From Shewanella maritima (GTDB taxonomy: Bacteria > Pseudomonadota > Gammaproteobacteria > Enterobacterales > Shewanellaceae), in NCBI RefSeq assembly GCF_004295345.1, contig NZ_CP036200.1, positions 4,651,501 through 4,715,500 on the forward strand: a stretch of DNA of 64,000 nucleotides, written 5' to 3'. How positions within the stretch are numbered: the first letter of the stretch is position 1; each line of letters begins with the position of its first letter. The notes beneath the pieces were generated by a model, which worked only from the letters and a program-made list of their open reading frames with translations, did no database searches and was not told the DNA's origin. The translations under genes and the position numbers were made by a program. This document shows positions 39,095-50,722 of the stretch, one piece after another.

Positions 39095-39823
39095 ATGAAT
39101 ATTGTTTCTAGTGCCCCACGGCAAATTATTCTCGATACTGAAACAACGGGTATGAACCAAGCTGGTGGCCCGGTTTATATCGGTCACAGAATTATTGAAA
39201 TCGGTTGTGTTGAAGTTATCAACCGTAAATTAACTGGACGAACTTATCACCAGTATATTAATCCGGGTATGTTGATTGATGAAGAGGCGATTGAAGTACA
39301 CGGTATCACTAATGAGCGCGTCGCCTCAGAGCCAAGGTTTCATGAAATAGCGAAAGACTTTATCGATTTTATTGATGGCGCCGAAATCGTGGCACATAAC
39401 GCACCGTTCGATATTAGCTTTATGGATCATGAATTTAGTATGCTGCAGCCAACTGGGCCTGTCACCGCTAATATCTGTCAAATTCTCGATAGCCTTGAAG
39501 TTGCCAAGCATCTGCATCCAGGACAAAAGAATAACCTTGACGCCTTATGTAAGCGTTACGGCATAGACAATAGTCGTCGTACTTACCATGGCGCGTTACT
39601 CGATGCCGAGATCTTAGCCGATGTTTACCTGATCATGACAGGTGGGCAAATCAAGTTCAATTTGTCTGCCGATGAAGCCAACCAAGAAGATGGTGGCTTC
39701 GCAAAAATTGATACTAGCGGATTAAATCTTAAAGTGATCTCCGCATCTGCCGATGAATTAGTATCACACGAACAAAGACTTGATTTAGTAGCAAAGTCTG
39801 GCAAATGTCTCTGGCGAGGATAA
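39095..39823 (+). CDS. dnaQ: DNA polymerase III epsilon subunit (3'-5' proofreading exonuclease)
   Basis: 242 residues. Exo I is LDTETTGM (residues 10-17), Exo II AHNAPFDISFMDHEF (near residue 100) and Exo III YHGALLDAEILADVY (near residue 165), which supply the DEDDh catalytic set. The C-terminal tail ending CLWRG is the polymerase-alpha-binding extension. It is divergent from rnhA across about 80 nt, the conserved arrangement in which both promoters overlap. A 10-nt gap separates it from the next gene, so the two may be co-transcribed. Confidence 0.97.
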   Translation: MNIVSSAPRQIILDTETTGMNQAGGPVYIGHRIIEIGCVEVINRKLTGRTYHQYINPGMLIDEEAIEVHGITNERVASEPRFHEIAKDFIDFIDGAEIVAHNAPFDISFMDHEFSMLQPTGPVTANICQILDSLEVAKHLHPGQKNNLDALCKRYGIDNSRRTYHGALLDAEILADVYLIMTGGQIKFNLSADEANQEDGGFAKIDTSGLNLKVISASADELVSHEQRLDLVAKSGKCLWRG

Positions 39824-39833
39824 GCATTTCTCT

Positions 39834-41165
39834 ATGGCATCGATTGCGAAGCATTCATTTCAACTTCTAATAAAGACTGTTGCGACAGCGCTGCTGAGTT
39901 TAACTTTAGTTAGCTTAGGCGCAGTTGCACAAATGCAAAGTAAAATCGTTAATGCTTCAACAGCTCAGGAATTAAAAAACCGCTTTCGAATCGATAGCAT
40001 GGTAAGCAAGATGACGCTATTGATCCAACGTCAATATGGTAGTGCGCCCGTTGTTATTGTGTTGCCCGACGGCAGTAAATGGTATTCATCTCGTCACCCA
40101 GAAAACGTTAAGTGGGTGGATGGTGTTGCTGGGGATATGATTTACATCGAAAATCCCATGCCAGGTCCCTGGCAATTACTTGGCGCAATCGTTCAAGGCT
40201 CAGAAATAAAGAAGGTGAGCGACCTGCAAATTGAGGTCGACCCGTTTCCACAGCCTCTATTTCGCGGTGAGCGTATCAAAGTTCATGCTTATCTCAATGG
40301 CGATGAAGAGCTTATTACCATTCCAGGCATGGATTATATGTTGGAGTGGACAGCAAGATTTATTAGTGACAGTGACAGTAGCGACAAGAACTTTGCTACA
40401 GGTATCGTTATTGCTGGGAAATACCAAGACAATGGCGAAAAGCTCGATGAAGCCGCTGACGATGGTGAGTTCACAGGTGATGTCAATCTTGACCAACCTA
40501 CGGGTGACTACACGCTGCAAGTCACCGCTAGAAATAATATTTTCGAGCGCCAGTTTAGCAGCCCTTTCACATTATCAGAAAGGCCTATTACTGCCAAAGT
40601 TAATCCAGATGAAGATCCGCAATCGGGCTCGTGGACTTTAGAACTTGCTATAACTGATGCGGTTAAGCTAGAAGAAACCCATTTCCACTTCGATATGATA
40701 GGCCCAGCCGGACTTAACATTCCAATTACTTTGCTGGATATGAACGACAAGCGTACGTTACTAGCATTGCCAAAAGTGACTGAGTACGGCAGTTATCGTA
40801 TTAAAGGTAATGCTGTATCAACTACCATGGGTGGACGAGAGATCTTTGTCGATCTTCCAGAAATGTTTTTTAACTATCTTGAGCCACCAGCACCGCCACC
40901 ATCGGCTGAGGAATTAGCTGCAATCGCAGCGGCTGAGGAAGCAAAGGCCGAGCAAGAGGCCAAAGATAAAGCAGTATTTTGGATTATTTCAATAAATGTA
41001 AGCGTTCTATTGTTGGGAGTGCTTGCTTTGATTATCTGGCGTAAGAAGCAAAGCTTGAATAAGGCGCTTGCAGCGGCAGAGCAGGAGTTAGCGGAAGAGG
41101 AGCTGCAAGCCGGGAATACTCAAGGTATGGATGATATTGATCTATCTATACCTGATGACAAATAG
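39834..41165 (+). CDS. TIGR03503-like membrane-anchored protein of unknown function
   Basis: 443 residues. An N-terminal signal peptide (TVATALLSLTLVSLGAVAQ) leads into a large region with VWA/Ig-like beta-strand character that probably faces the periplasm. One C-terminal membrane helix follows (VFWIISINVSVLLLGVLALIIW), then a short acidic cytoplasmic tail (DDIDLSIPDDK). This layout fits the TIGR03503 family found beside dnaQ in Shewanella and Vibrio. No enzymatic motif is seen. Confidence 0.65.
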   Translation: MASIAKHSFQLLIKTVATALLSLTLVSLGAVAQMQSKIVNASTAQELKNRFRIDSMVSKMTLLIQRQYGSAPVVIVLPDGSKWYSSRHPENVKWVDGVAGDMIYIENPMPGPWQLLGAIVQGSEIKKVSDLQIEVDPFPQPLFRGERIKVHAYLNGDEELITIPGMDYMLEWTARFISDSDSSDKNFATGIVIAGKYQDNGEKLDEAADDGEFTGDVNLDQPTGDYTLQVTARNNIFERQFSSPFTLSERPITAKVNPDEDPQSGSWTLELAITDAVKLEETHFHFDMIGPAGLNIPITLLDMNDKRTLLALPKVTEYGSYRIKGNAVSTTMGGREIFVDLPEMFFNYLEPPAPPPSAEELAAIAAAEEAKAEQEAKDKAVFWIISINVSVLLLGVLALIIWRKKQSLNKALAAAEQELAEEELQAGNTQGMDDIDLSIPDDK

Positions 41166-41366
41166 ACGTGGTGGGTCGTTTTGCTGAGGCGATTTAACTT
41201 AAACCTCTAATTATTTAACGTGACTTGTTGTTTTTACGGAATAATTATCTATTGTCGGTTCGCTCAATTTATGGGCAAAAGCTTATGTGTACAGGCACAA
41301 AATAGCTGCAAATTGACCAAAGTGAGTAAAATTTAGCTAAACAGTCATAAAGCAATAAAAAAAGTG

Positions 41367-41395
41367 TTGACGCTAATCCGAGAGGTCTTTATTAT
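41367..41395 (+). promoter_or_regulatory. Promoter of the tRNA-Asp genes
   Basis: TTGACG (41367-41372), 17-bp spacer, TATTAT (41390-41395), 15 nt before the first tRNA base. Confidence 0.85.
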
Positions 41396-41410
41396 TCATC
41401 GCACTTGAGT

Positions 41411-41487
41411 GGAGCGGTAGTTCAGTTGGTTAGAATACCGGCCTGTCACGCCGGGGGTCGCGGGTTCGAGTCCCGTCCGCTCCGCCA
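41411..41487 (+). tRNA. tRNA-Asp (GTC), copy 1
   Basis: 77 nt with encoded CCA. Acceptor GGAGCGG pairs with CCGCTCC, anticodon loop CTGTCAC, T-loop GTTCGAGTC. It is close to E. coli tRNA-Asp. Confidence 0.98.
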
Positions 41488-41540
41488 ATCAAGTGATTAA
41501 TAAATATATTTTAAGAAGTGTATTTATTAATAAAAAATTT

Positions 41541-41617
41541 GGAGCGGTAGTTCAGTTGGTTAGAATACCGGCCTGTCACGCCGGGGGTCGCGGGTTCGAG
41601 TCCCGTCCGCTCCGCCA
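41541..41617 (+). tRNA. tRNA-Asp (GTC), copy 2
   Basis: 77 nt, identical to copy 1, 53 nt downstream, followed by a strong terminator. Confidence 0.98.
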
Positions 41618-41623
41618 AATAAG

Positions 41624-41655
41624 ACAAAAGCCTCATCGAAAGATGAGGCTTTTGT
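41624..41655 (+). terminator. Terminator after tRNA-Asp
   Basis: ACAAAAGCCTCATC (41624-41637), GAAA loop, GATGAGGCTTTTGT (41642-41655): a perfect 14-bp stem with the T-run in its 3' arm. Confidence 0.9.
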
Positions 41656-41695
41656 CGTTTCTGCGCTCTGCAAATATCAGTTTCTTGAAACAAAC

Positions 41696-41860
41696 TATAC
41701 CAATTGGGGTAATTAAGTGGTCAGATATTGCGCAGGTAAAACCGCTTAGAACAAGGCGGAAATTGCCGCTAGCTAGTCATTCTACCGACAAAATTTCTAA
41801 CGAAGTTATAAGTGGTTTTAACCAGTAAGAATGAACAAATACTTATGCTAATTGGTATTA
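41696..41860. repeat. MITE-like element with terminal inverted repeats
   Basis: About 165 nt bounded by ATACCAATT (41697-41705) and its complement AATTGGTAT (41850-41858). An inner imperfect inverted pair, GGTAAAACCGCTTA (about 41736-41749) with TAAGTGGTTTTAACC (about 41809-41823), and a small GCGG/CCGC hairpin near 41756-41769 would allow a long fold. It has no ORF. The structure fits a non-autonomous repeat family common in marine gammaproteobacteria; only one copy is in this window. Confidence 0.5.
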
Positions 41861-41914
41861 GACCAAGATAAATTCTATTGCATGCTACATAAGCTTGTGA
41901 TTATACTGCAAGCA

Positions 41915-42002
41915 TCTTGTCGGAGTGCCATTATTGGCTGAGACCGTTAATTCGGGATCCGTTGAACCTGATCAGGCTAACACCTGCGAAGGAAACAAGC
42001 GT
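41915..42002 (+). promoter_or_regulatory. TPP riboswitch (THI element) upstream of thiC
   Basis: The THI box is clear: CTTGTCGGAGTGCC, CTGAGA, GGATCCGTTGAACCTGATC and CAGGCTAACACCTGCGAAGG in order, closed by pairing of CTTGT with ACAAG. It lies about 145 nt ahead of the thiC ATG. Thiamine pyrophosphate binding is expected to shut off the whole thi operon. Confidence 0.97.
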
Positions 42003-42027
42003 CATTACGATACATAGGCATCAATAA

Positions 42028-44108
<2,081 letters not shown>

Positions 44109-44109
<1 letters not shown>

Positions 44110-45791
44110 TGGCTAACACATCACAAAGTAAGTCTATAAACAATAACGCTAGTAAACCGATTGTCTGGACCATTGCCGGTTCAGACAGTGGCGGCGGCGC
44201 TGGCATTCAGGCAGATCTGGCGACGATTGTCGACTTAGATTGTCACCCATGTACCCTAATTACCGCAATTACTGCTCAAAACACTGTAGCTGTCACTCGG
44301 GTTGCAAGTGTCAGCGAGCAGGATTTTACTGCGCAACTTGATGCGCTACTTGCCGATCTAGCGCCCAGCGTAATTAAAATCGGTTTATTAACCGAGCAGT
44401 CTCAGGTTAGCGCCATCGCGAATATGCTAGCGAAGGTGAATAGCAAAGAGTCAAAGACTAAAACTGTCCCTGTTATTCTTGACCCGGTAATGGTTGCCAG
44501 TTGCGGCGATGCTTTAGCTTCAAGTCTTGATTTCAGTCCTTTAAAAGGGCTGATCACCTTGATTACACCTAACCAGCACGAGCTTGCGCGTTTGGTTGAT
44601 GATAATTATCGACCTTTGCTACAGCTTAATCTCTCAAAGCTGTCGCAAATAGAGCAAGACGCATTAACGCTTGGTCGTTTACTTGATTGTCATGTGTTGG
44701 TGACAGGTGGTGATGCACTATCTGGTGAGCAAGTTGGTTTAGAAACTTCACGCAACACACCCAAAGCACAAGATGTGTATGTGACGCGTTTTGTGGCTGG
44801 TGCGAGCGTTGATCATAACGACAAAACGTTTGTACTTAGCTCGCCAATGCTCGATGGCAGCAATAATCATGGTACAGGTTGTACCTTATCAAGTGCAGTC
44901 GCCTGTTTTCTTGCCCACGGCTTGGTACTTCATGACGCAGTTGTGTTGGCAAAGGCGTACGTTAATAAGGGGCTTGCGAATGGTTACGCAAAAGGGGCTG
45001 GTAAAGGTTGCCTAGCGCGTACTGGCTGGCCACATGATTTAACCTTGATGCCTAGTGTTGATTTGTTAAATCAATCGATGCCAACGGTTGAATTTGCTGA
45101 ATTACCTCAAGTCATGGATGTGTATCCGGTGGTTGATGATATCAAGCTACTTGAGAATCTATGCAGAGCAGGTTGCAATACAGTGCAGCTACGCCTTAAA
45201 TCACAAGCTTTGCCTAATACTGATGCATATGACGTCGAGCAGCAATCCTTCGAGAAACAGATAATACGTGCCGTTCGGATAGGGCGGGACACTAATAGTC
45301 AGGTATTTATTAATGATCACTGGCAACTAGCGCTAAAACATGGCGCATTTGGCGTGCATTTAGGCCAAGAAGACGTTGCCACAGCAGACCTAGAAGCTTT
45401 AGCTAATGCTGGCGTAGCACTGGGTTTATCTAGCCATAGTTACTTTGAAATTCTACTTGCTCATCAATTGCGTCCAAGTTATATCGCAACTGGGCATATT
45501 TTTGCGACTCAAACCAAAAAGATGCCTTCAGCTCCTCAAGGTTTGATTCAGCTTGCGCGCTACAGTGAATTACTTAACCCGCACTACCAAACGCTAGCGA
45601 TTGGCGGGATTAACCAAGCCAACCTAGACGAGGTTAGTGCCACTCAGGTAGCGAGTATTGCGGTGGTGAGTGCTATTACTAAAGCTGCTGACCCTATCGA
45701 GGCTTTTAAGCGCCTACGTGATGATTGGCTAGCGGGTAAAACCGTTATAGGTGCAAAGCGTTTGGCTAAGGATTTGTCGGATGCCAGCTAG
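44109..45791 (+). CDS. thiDE: Bifunctional HMP/HMP-P kinase - thiamine phosphate synthase (ThiD-ThiE fusion)
   Basis: 560 residues. Residues 1 to about 305 are ThiD: AGSDSGGGAGIQADLAT near the N-terminus, DPVMVASCGD, and NNHGTGCTLSSAVA near residue 257, the ribokinase-fold anion hole and catalytic Asp region. Residues about 335-555 are ThiE, a TIM barrel: PVVDDIKLLENLCRAG, FINDHWQLALKHGAFGVHLGQEDV, GLSSHSYFE and AIGGINQANLDEV. ThiD makes HMP-PP and ThiE couples it to the thiazole phosphate, so the fusion joins consecutive steps. Translation is coupled to thiC by TGATG. The last 11 nt overlap thiF. Confidence 0.95.
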
Positions 45792-46728
45792 TACAAACGA
45801 CGCTAATTCTTCAGGTGCTATTACATCAACCACGGACTCTTCAGCGACTATCGCATCGACAGATAGGACCAAGTTAACCGATAAACAGTTTATTGAGTTT
45901 TCACGGCAGATATTTGTCGAAGATTTTGGCGAGCTAGGTCAGGAGAACCTGCTTAACGCCAAAGTGTTGATTATTGGCGCTGGTGGACTCGGGGCACAAG
46001 TAGCGCACCAACTCGTTGCTGCGGGTGTCGGTGCCGGCGTATATGGCAATCTTGATGCGAAGACGAGAATAAACGCGGGTCACATAAAGCTTGTTGATGG
46101 CGATCTTGTTGAAACATCGAATATTCCCCGGCAATTGCTGTTTTCAATGACTGATGTTGGCGAAAACAAGGCGAAAACAGCAGCAAATAGACTCAACCGC
46201 CAGTATCAAAATGCCAATGTACGCGCTGTGAGCTGTGATCTAGCAGCAGATAAGCTTGAGCATATCTTTAGCGATGGCTGTGAGCTAGATGGTTATGACT
46301 TGGTGATTGATTGTACTGACAACCTCAAAGCCAGACACTTGATAAATGAGCTTTGCGTAACCCATAAGCTTACACTGTTAAGCGGCGCAGTAGCTGGCAA
46401 TGACGGTCAGGTGTTTTGTTTAGACTTTGACTGCAAAGCAAGTCAAACGACTAATGGCATTCAAAAGGCGAGAGAGCATGACTTTGGCTGCTACCAATGT
46501 TTAGTACCGAAAGGTAGCACAACAAGTCAAAGCTGCAGCGCTATTGGAGTACTAGGCCCTACAGTTAGTCATATCGCTTCTACTCAAGCCATGTTTGCCA
46601 TAAGTCATCTTGCTGGCACCTTTAACCATTATGGTCAGCTATTTCGCTTTCAAGCGAACCCCGTTCGCTGGCTACAAATGACATTAACCCGAGACAGTAA
46701 ATGTAGCGTTTGCTGCTCAAAAGGATAA
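45781..46728 (+). CDS. thiF: ThiS adenylyltransferase ThiF
   Basis: 315 residues from the ATG at 45781, which overlaps the end of thiDE; an in-frame ATG at 45751 lies deeper in thiDE and is less likely. It is an E1-like enzyme of the ThiF/MoeB family: nucleotide loop IIGAGGLGAQVAHQL, Asp in DLVETSNIPRQ, and two CxxC pairs, CYQC and CSVC, for structural zinc. It adenylates the ThiS C-terminus ahead of sulfur transfer. The N-terminal 35 residues are Ser/Thr-rich and unusual for the family. Confidence 0.93.
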   Translation: MPASTNDANSSGAITSTTDSSATIASTDRTKLTDKQFIEFSRQIFVEDFGELGQENLLNAKVLIIGAGGLGAQVAHQLVAAGVGAGVYGNLDAKTRINAGHIKLVDGDLVETSNIPRQLLFSMTDVGENKAKTAANRLNRQYQNANVRAVSCDLAADKLEHIFSDGCELDGYDLVIDCTDNLKARHLINELCVTHKLTLLSGAVAGNDGQVFCLDFDCKASQTTNGIQKAREHDFGCYQCLVPKGSTTSQSCSAIGVLGPTVSHIASTQAMFAISHLAGTFNHYGQLFRFQANPVRWLQMTLTRDSKCSVCCSKG

Positions 46729-46731
46729 CTT

Positions 46732-46935
46732 ATGATTTCAGTTACCCTCAATGGCGAGTCTCGCCAATATTCAACAAGTTTATCGATAGCTGAGTTTGTC
46801 AGCGAAAACTCGCTTAAACCCAACAGCATCGCCATCGTGGTTAATCAACATCTGGTGCCAAGGTCTGAGTGGACAAACCGCCAATGCCAAGATGGTGATC
46901 AAATTGAAGTATTTTCAGTAGTAGCAGGGGGTTAG
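46732..46935 (+). CDS. thiS: Sulfur carrier protein ThiS
   Basis: 67 residues of ubiquitin-like fold ending in the required Gly-Gly (SVVAGG), which ThiF adenylates and which becomes a thiocarboxylate. It starts 3 nt after thiF and ends 1 nt before thiG, as expected for tight coupling. Confidence 0.96.
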   Translation: MISVTLNGESRQYSTSLSIAEFVSENSLKPNSIAIVVNQHLVPRSEWTNRQCQDGDQIEVFSVVAGG

Positions 46936-46936
46936 C

Positions 46937-47704
46937 ATGTTAACGATTGGCGATAAGACATTCGAATCACGATTATTTACCGGAACAGGCAAGTTTGCTA
47001 ATCAACAACTCATGCTAGATGCTATTACTGCATCTGGTTCACAACTGGCAACGCTTGCGATGAAAAGAGTTGATTTTAAAACAGGTGGAGATGAATTACT
47101 CACACCACTTGTGGACTCAGGAGTCAACTTGCTGCCAAATACCTCTGGCGCGCGAAATGCCAATGAGGCGGTGTTTGCAGCGCGATTGTCAAAAGAAATG
47201 CTCGGTACCAACTGGGTCAAGTTAGAGATACATCCAGACCCAAAATATTTGATGCCAGATCCTGTAGAAACTTTCCTTGCAGCTAAGCAACTGTGCGAAG
47301 AAGGCTTTATTGTTCTGCCTTATGTTCATGCAGATCCTGTCTTGTGTCATCGTCTTGAAGAAGTTGGCTGCTCAGCGGTTATGCCGTTAGCGAGCCCGAT
47401 AGGGACTAACCAAGGCTTAGATACCGAAACCTTCTTAAAGATTATCATTGAACAAGCTCAAGTACCGGTTGTTGTTGATGCTGGAATTGGCGCTCCATCA
47501 GATGCATGTAAAGCCATGGAGCTTGGCGCTGATGCGGTATTGGTTAACACGGCTATTGCGACAGCAAGCGATCCTGTTGCTATGGCTAAATGCTTTGCTG
47601 ATGCAGTGGTAACCGGAAGGCAGGCGTTTGAAGCCGGCGTTGCGCAAACATCTGTAGCGGCAAATCATACTAGTCCGCTTACGCAGTTTCTGTTTGAGAA
47701 ATAG
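46937..47704 (+). CDS. thiG: Thiazole synthase ThiG
   Basis: 255-residue TIM-barrel enzyme that forms the thiazole phosphate from DXP, dehydroglycine and ThiS thiocarboxylate. Family motifs are present: FTGTGKF near the start, [31 protein letters not shown] (with the Schiff-base Lys), and [21 protein letters not shown]. It lies between thiS and thiH. Confidence 0.97.
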   Translation: MLTIGDKTFESRLFTGTGKFANQQLMLDAITASGSQLATLAMKRVDFKTGGDELLTPLVDSGVNLLPNTSGARNANEAVFAARLSKEMLGTNWVKLEIHPDPKYLMPDPVETFLAAKQLCEEGFIVLPYVHADPVLCHRLEEVGCSAVMPLASPIGTNQGLDTETFLKIIIEQAQVPVVVDAGIGAPSDACKAMELGADAVLVNTAIATASDPVAMAKCFADAVVTGRQAFEAGVAQTSVAANHTSPLTQFLFEK

Positions 47705-47741
47705 TTTCGTTTATTAAGTAATTAAGGGCATGTACAGCTAA

Positions 47742-48848
47742 ATGAACTTTTCAGATGTGTTTCGCAGTATTGAGCCAGATAAACTCAAGCTCGAGCTTTA
47801 CAGCAAAACTGAGCGGGATGTGCGTAAAGCATTAGTCAACCCTCAAGGCAATATTGATGCACTTATTGCATTGCTATCACCTGCAGCTACGCCATTTATC
47901 GAACAAATGGCGCAACTATCTGCTTCGCTAACCCGTCAGCGTTTTGGGGCAAACCTTGCTTTGTACTTGCCACTCTATGTGTCGAATCTTTGCGCTAATG
48001 AGTGTGATTACTGTGGTTTTACCATGAGTAACAAGATTAAACGCAAAACACTCAATCAAACTGAACTGCAACAAGAAATCGACATTATCAAAGCAAAAGG
48101 CTTTGACCACGTGTTGCTTGTGTCTGGCGAGCATGAGACCAAGGTAGGCATTGATTACTTTGAAGCTATTTTTGCACAAGTTAAGTCGGCGTTTAGCCAT
48201 GTGGCAATCGAGGTTCAGCCGTTAAAGCAAGATGAATACGCGAGATTAAACGATCACGGTTTAGATGCAGTAATGATCTATCAGGAGACTTATCAGCAGC
48301 GAACCTATGCAAGGCATCATACTCGCGGTAAAAAGCAAGATTTCAGTTATCGTCTTGATACGCCAGATCGCATCGCAAGGGCAGGCGTTGATAAGATAGG
48401 TTTAGGTGTGCTACTCGGTCTTGATGACTGGCGCTTAGACGCGCTGTTAATGGGCCATCACTTGGCTTATTTAGAGCAAAAATATTGGCGCACTAAGTAC
48501 AGCATCTCACTGCCAAGGCTTCGTCCTTGTACCGGTGGTATTACGCCAAAATCAGAAATTAGCGATCTTGGTTTAGTCCAGCTTATTTGCGCGTTTAGGT
48601 TGTTCAATCAACAACTTGAAATTAGTTTATCGACCCGAGAAACGCCTGAGCTAAGAGATAATTTACTTGGGCTTGGTGTGACTAACCTGAGCGCTGAAAG
48701 CTCTACTGAGCCAGGCGGCTACGCTAACCCGCAATCTCAGCTTGATCAGTTTGAAATTAGTGACGATCGCTCAACGCAAGAGATTGTCCAGGTGATGAAA
48801 GCGAAGGGATTTCAGCCAGTTTGGAAAGATTGGGAAGCGGCTTGGTAA
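47742..48848 (+). CDS. thiH: 2-iminoacetate synthase ThiH
   Basis: 368-residue radical SAM tyrosine lyase that supplies dehydroglycine for the thiazole. The cluster motif CxxxCxxC is NLCANECDYCGF near residue 85, and the later LRPCTGGITPKSE and STEPGGYANP are family segments. Last gene of the thi operon. Presence of ThiH rather than ThiO means the anaerobic-type glycine-independent route. Confidence 0.96.
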   Translation: MNFSDVFRSIEPDKLKLELYSKTERDVRKALVNPQGNIDALIALLSPAATPFIEQMAQLSASLTRQRFGANLALYLPLYVSNLCANECDYCGFTMSNKIKRKTLNQTELQQEIDIIKAKGFDHVLLVSGEHETKVGIDYFEAIFAQVKSAFSHVAIEVQPLKQDEYARLNDHGLDAVMIYQETYQQRTYARHHTRGKKQDFSYRLDTPDRIARAGVDKIGLGVLLGLDDWRLDALLMGHHLAYLEQKYWRTKYSISLPRLRPCTGGITPKSEISDLGLVQLICAFRLFNQQLEISLSTRETPELRDNLLGLGVTNLSAESSTEPGGYANPQSQLDQFEISDDRSTQEIVQVMKAKGFQPVWKDWEAAW

Positions 48849-48921
48849 AACTGTACAAAACGCCGTGTTTGAGCAATAATTAGTCTGTTAAGTCACAATA
48901 AAATTAAGACAGGAGTGAGTT

Positions 48922-49209
48922 ATGCAAATTCCGTCTGCTTCGGCATCAGGTTTACAAGCACTGCAAAGTGCTCAACAAGGTTTAGCTCAGGCTACAACAA
49001 CGGTGGCGCAGCCTGATCCCAAACCACAGCCTGAGGCTACAGAAAGCCAATCATTAAAGTCTGACACGGTTACGTTAAGCAGCCAGGCTCAAGATAAAAC
49101 TTCCGCTTTAATCGATGCGACACAAGCTGGCCATCAAGGCGAGGTTGCCACTCGAGTGATTGAAGCTGAAAATGAAACTGTCGGTAGCTTGATTAACATT
49201 TCGGTGTAG
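48922..49209 (+). CDS. Small unrecognised protein upstream of the SprA-like gene
   Basis: 95 residues, no signal peptide, Ala/Gln/Ser-rich with a Pro stretch (DPKPQPEATES). The C-terminus (RVIEAENETVGSLINISV) has the look of a flagellar-rod or secreted-protein coiled-coil end. GACAGGAGTGAG lies just upstream of the ATG. The stop is separated from the next ATG by one nucleotide, so the two genes are translationally coupled and probably act together. Confidence 0.65.
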   Translation: MQIPSASASGLQALQSAQQGLAQATTTVAQPDPKPQPEATESQSLKSDTVTLSSQAQDKTSALIDATQAGHQGEVATRVIEAENETVGSLINISV

Positions 49210-49210
49210 C

Positions 49211-50656
49211 ATGACTCCGGTATCTGCAGCGAGCCTGGGAGCTGAAGCTTTTCGCTCAGCCATTCCAGATCGCTCGTCTGCAGTAAACTCATTAGCAACA
49301 AGCTCGTCTAAAGCCAACGCATCAATAACAGGTTCATCTACAGTTGGCTCAACTTCAATAGATAGTCATCGTGCTCAGCAATCCAAATCTCAAACTTCTT
49401 CTCAGGTTAATTCTCAGGCCACTCTGCAAACCAAAGCACAGGTTGTTCCGCAAGAGGCAAGCAAGGTGGCATCGCAACTAGCAACTGCATCCGAGGCGCT
49501 AAAATCTGATCAAGTTGCAAGTGCTGTTACCAATACTAGTCGAAATGCCAACTTCGGCAGCACACGTGCTGACGTCGTTAACCTTAATACGGGGGCCGCA
49601 AATATTGGTGCTTTAGTTCAGTTAACGAGTAGGGTAAGTCAATCACTGCCATCGGGAGGCAATCGCGAGGCGGTACAATCTTTAGCTGGGCCGCAACCGT
49701 TTGAATCAAAGCAAACTCGTTTTGTCAGCTCTGCAGATGAACTGTTTCAAAGCTCATCACAACAAGCGATACAAGCTAATAATTCAGGCGTTGAAGACAA
49801 GTCGCTTGCGCAAACACGTACTATTTTTAGCGATGCAAACGCTGCTAACTTTAAAGATGCATCTAGTGATGACAATCTTAACGGGTTCAGTGAACAAGCA
49901 GGAACACAAGCAAACCGACAAGCTCAAGACGGTAATTCGCAAGGTGCTGAACAATTAGATAATGAGCAGGCTAAACAAACGCAAGAGGAACTTGAGCAAC
50001 AAGAGTTGCAAAGGCAACAAGCGGCGCAAGATACCGAAAAACAAAAGCTTGAGCGTGAGTTAGCAAAGCAAGAAGCGAAAGAAGCACAAATTATTAAAGA
50101 GCTGAGTACTAGAGATACAGAAGTGCGGCAACATGAGCAGGCTCATGCATCGGTTGGCGGCAGTTATGCTGGACAACCAAGTTATCAGTATGAACAAGGG
50201 CCAGACGGCAAACGCTATGCTGTGGAAGGAGAAGTGCAGATAGATGTGTCTGAGATCCCCAATGATCCTCAAGCGACCATCATCAAAATGCAAAAAGTTT
50301 ACGCAGCGGCAATGGCACCAGTTCAGCCATCAAGTACAGATATTCGAGTTGCGGCCGAGGCATTAGATAAGATGAATGAGGCCAAGCAGTTGCTTGCCGA
50401 GCAAAGACAACAACAGCTTGCTGAGAATGACAACTCTGAGCGGATTAACGAGCTAGGGCAAATCTATCAAAATGCGGATAACGCTCAGCAATCTCAGCTT
50501 GATCCATATAAAATTGATGATGAAGCTAAGCAAACTCAAGATCCAGTGCTCCCTAATCTCGGCTCTAGGATTGGCAATTCAGTCGAACCTATAAATCCTG
50601 CAAACAATGCTCCAACCGCGACGCTTGCTTATCAAAGTGTGGCGGAGTTTCAATAG
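49211..50656 (+). CDS. Putative metalloprotease, SprA-related family
   Basis: 481 residues. Residues 1-250 are low complexity (Ser, Gln, Ala, Thr). About residues 255-300 form a Gln/Glu/Lys coiled coil, and about residues 300-400 form the conserved SprA-related domain with REVRQHEQAHASVGG-like sequence (EVRQHEQAHASVGGSYAG), containing HEQAH as an HExxH zinc motif. ASVGG, GPDGKRYAVEGEV and the AYAAAMAP-like helix are also family features. No signal peptide is visible. A peptidase role is inferred only from the HExxH motif. Confidence 0.75.
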   Translation: MTPVSAASLGAEAFRSAIPDRSSAVNSLATSSSKANASITGSSTVGSTSIDSHRAQQSKSQTSSQVNSQATLQTKAQVVPQEASKVASQLATASEALKSDQVASAVTNTSRNANFGSTRADVVNLNTGAANIGALVQLTSRVSQSLPSGGNREAVQSLAGPQPFESKQTRFVSSADELFQSSSQQAIQANNSGVEDKSLAQTRTIFSDANAANFKDASSDDNLNGFSEQAGTQANRQAQDGNSQGAEQLDNEQAKQTQEELEQQELQRQQAAQDTEKQKLERELAKQEAKEAQIIKELSTRDTEVRQHEQAHASVGGSYAGQPSYQYEQGPDGKRYAVEGEVQIDVSEIPNDPQATIIKMQKVYAAAMAPVQPSSTDIRVAAEALDKMNEAKQLLAEQRQQQLAENDNSERINELGQIYQNADNAQQSQLDPYKIDDEAKQTQDPVLPNLGSRIGNSVEPINPANNAPTATLAYQSVAEFQ

Positions 50657-50722
50657 GCTATACGCACAACCCCCTTGCATACTTTCACTAGCTTACTACT
50701 TTAACACTGTAATAACCGCTTG

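Noticed and set aside
41493..41828. 111-residue ORF through tRNA-Asp and the repeat
   Set aside because: It reads through a tRNA, a terminator and a repeat; no coding character.
46732..46935. thiS as a frame fragment
   Set aside because: It has the correct 67-residue size and ends in Gly-Gly, so it is a complete gene despite its shortness.
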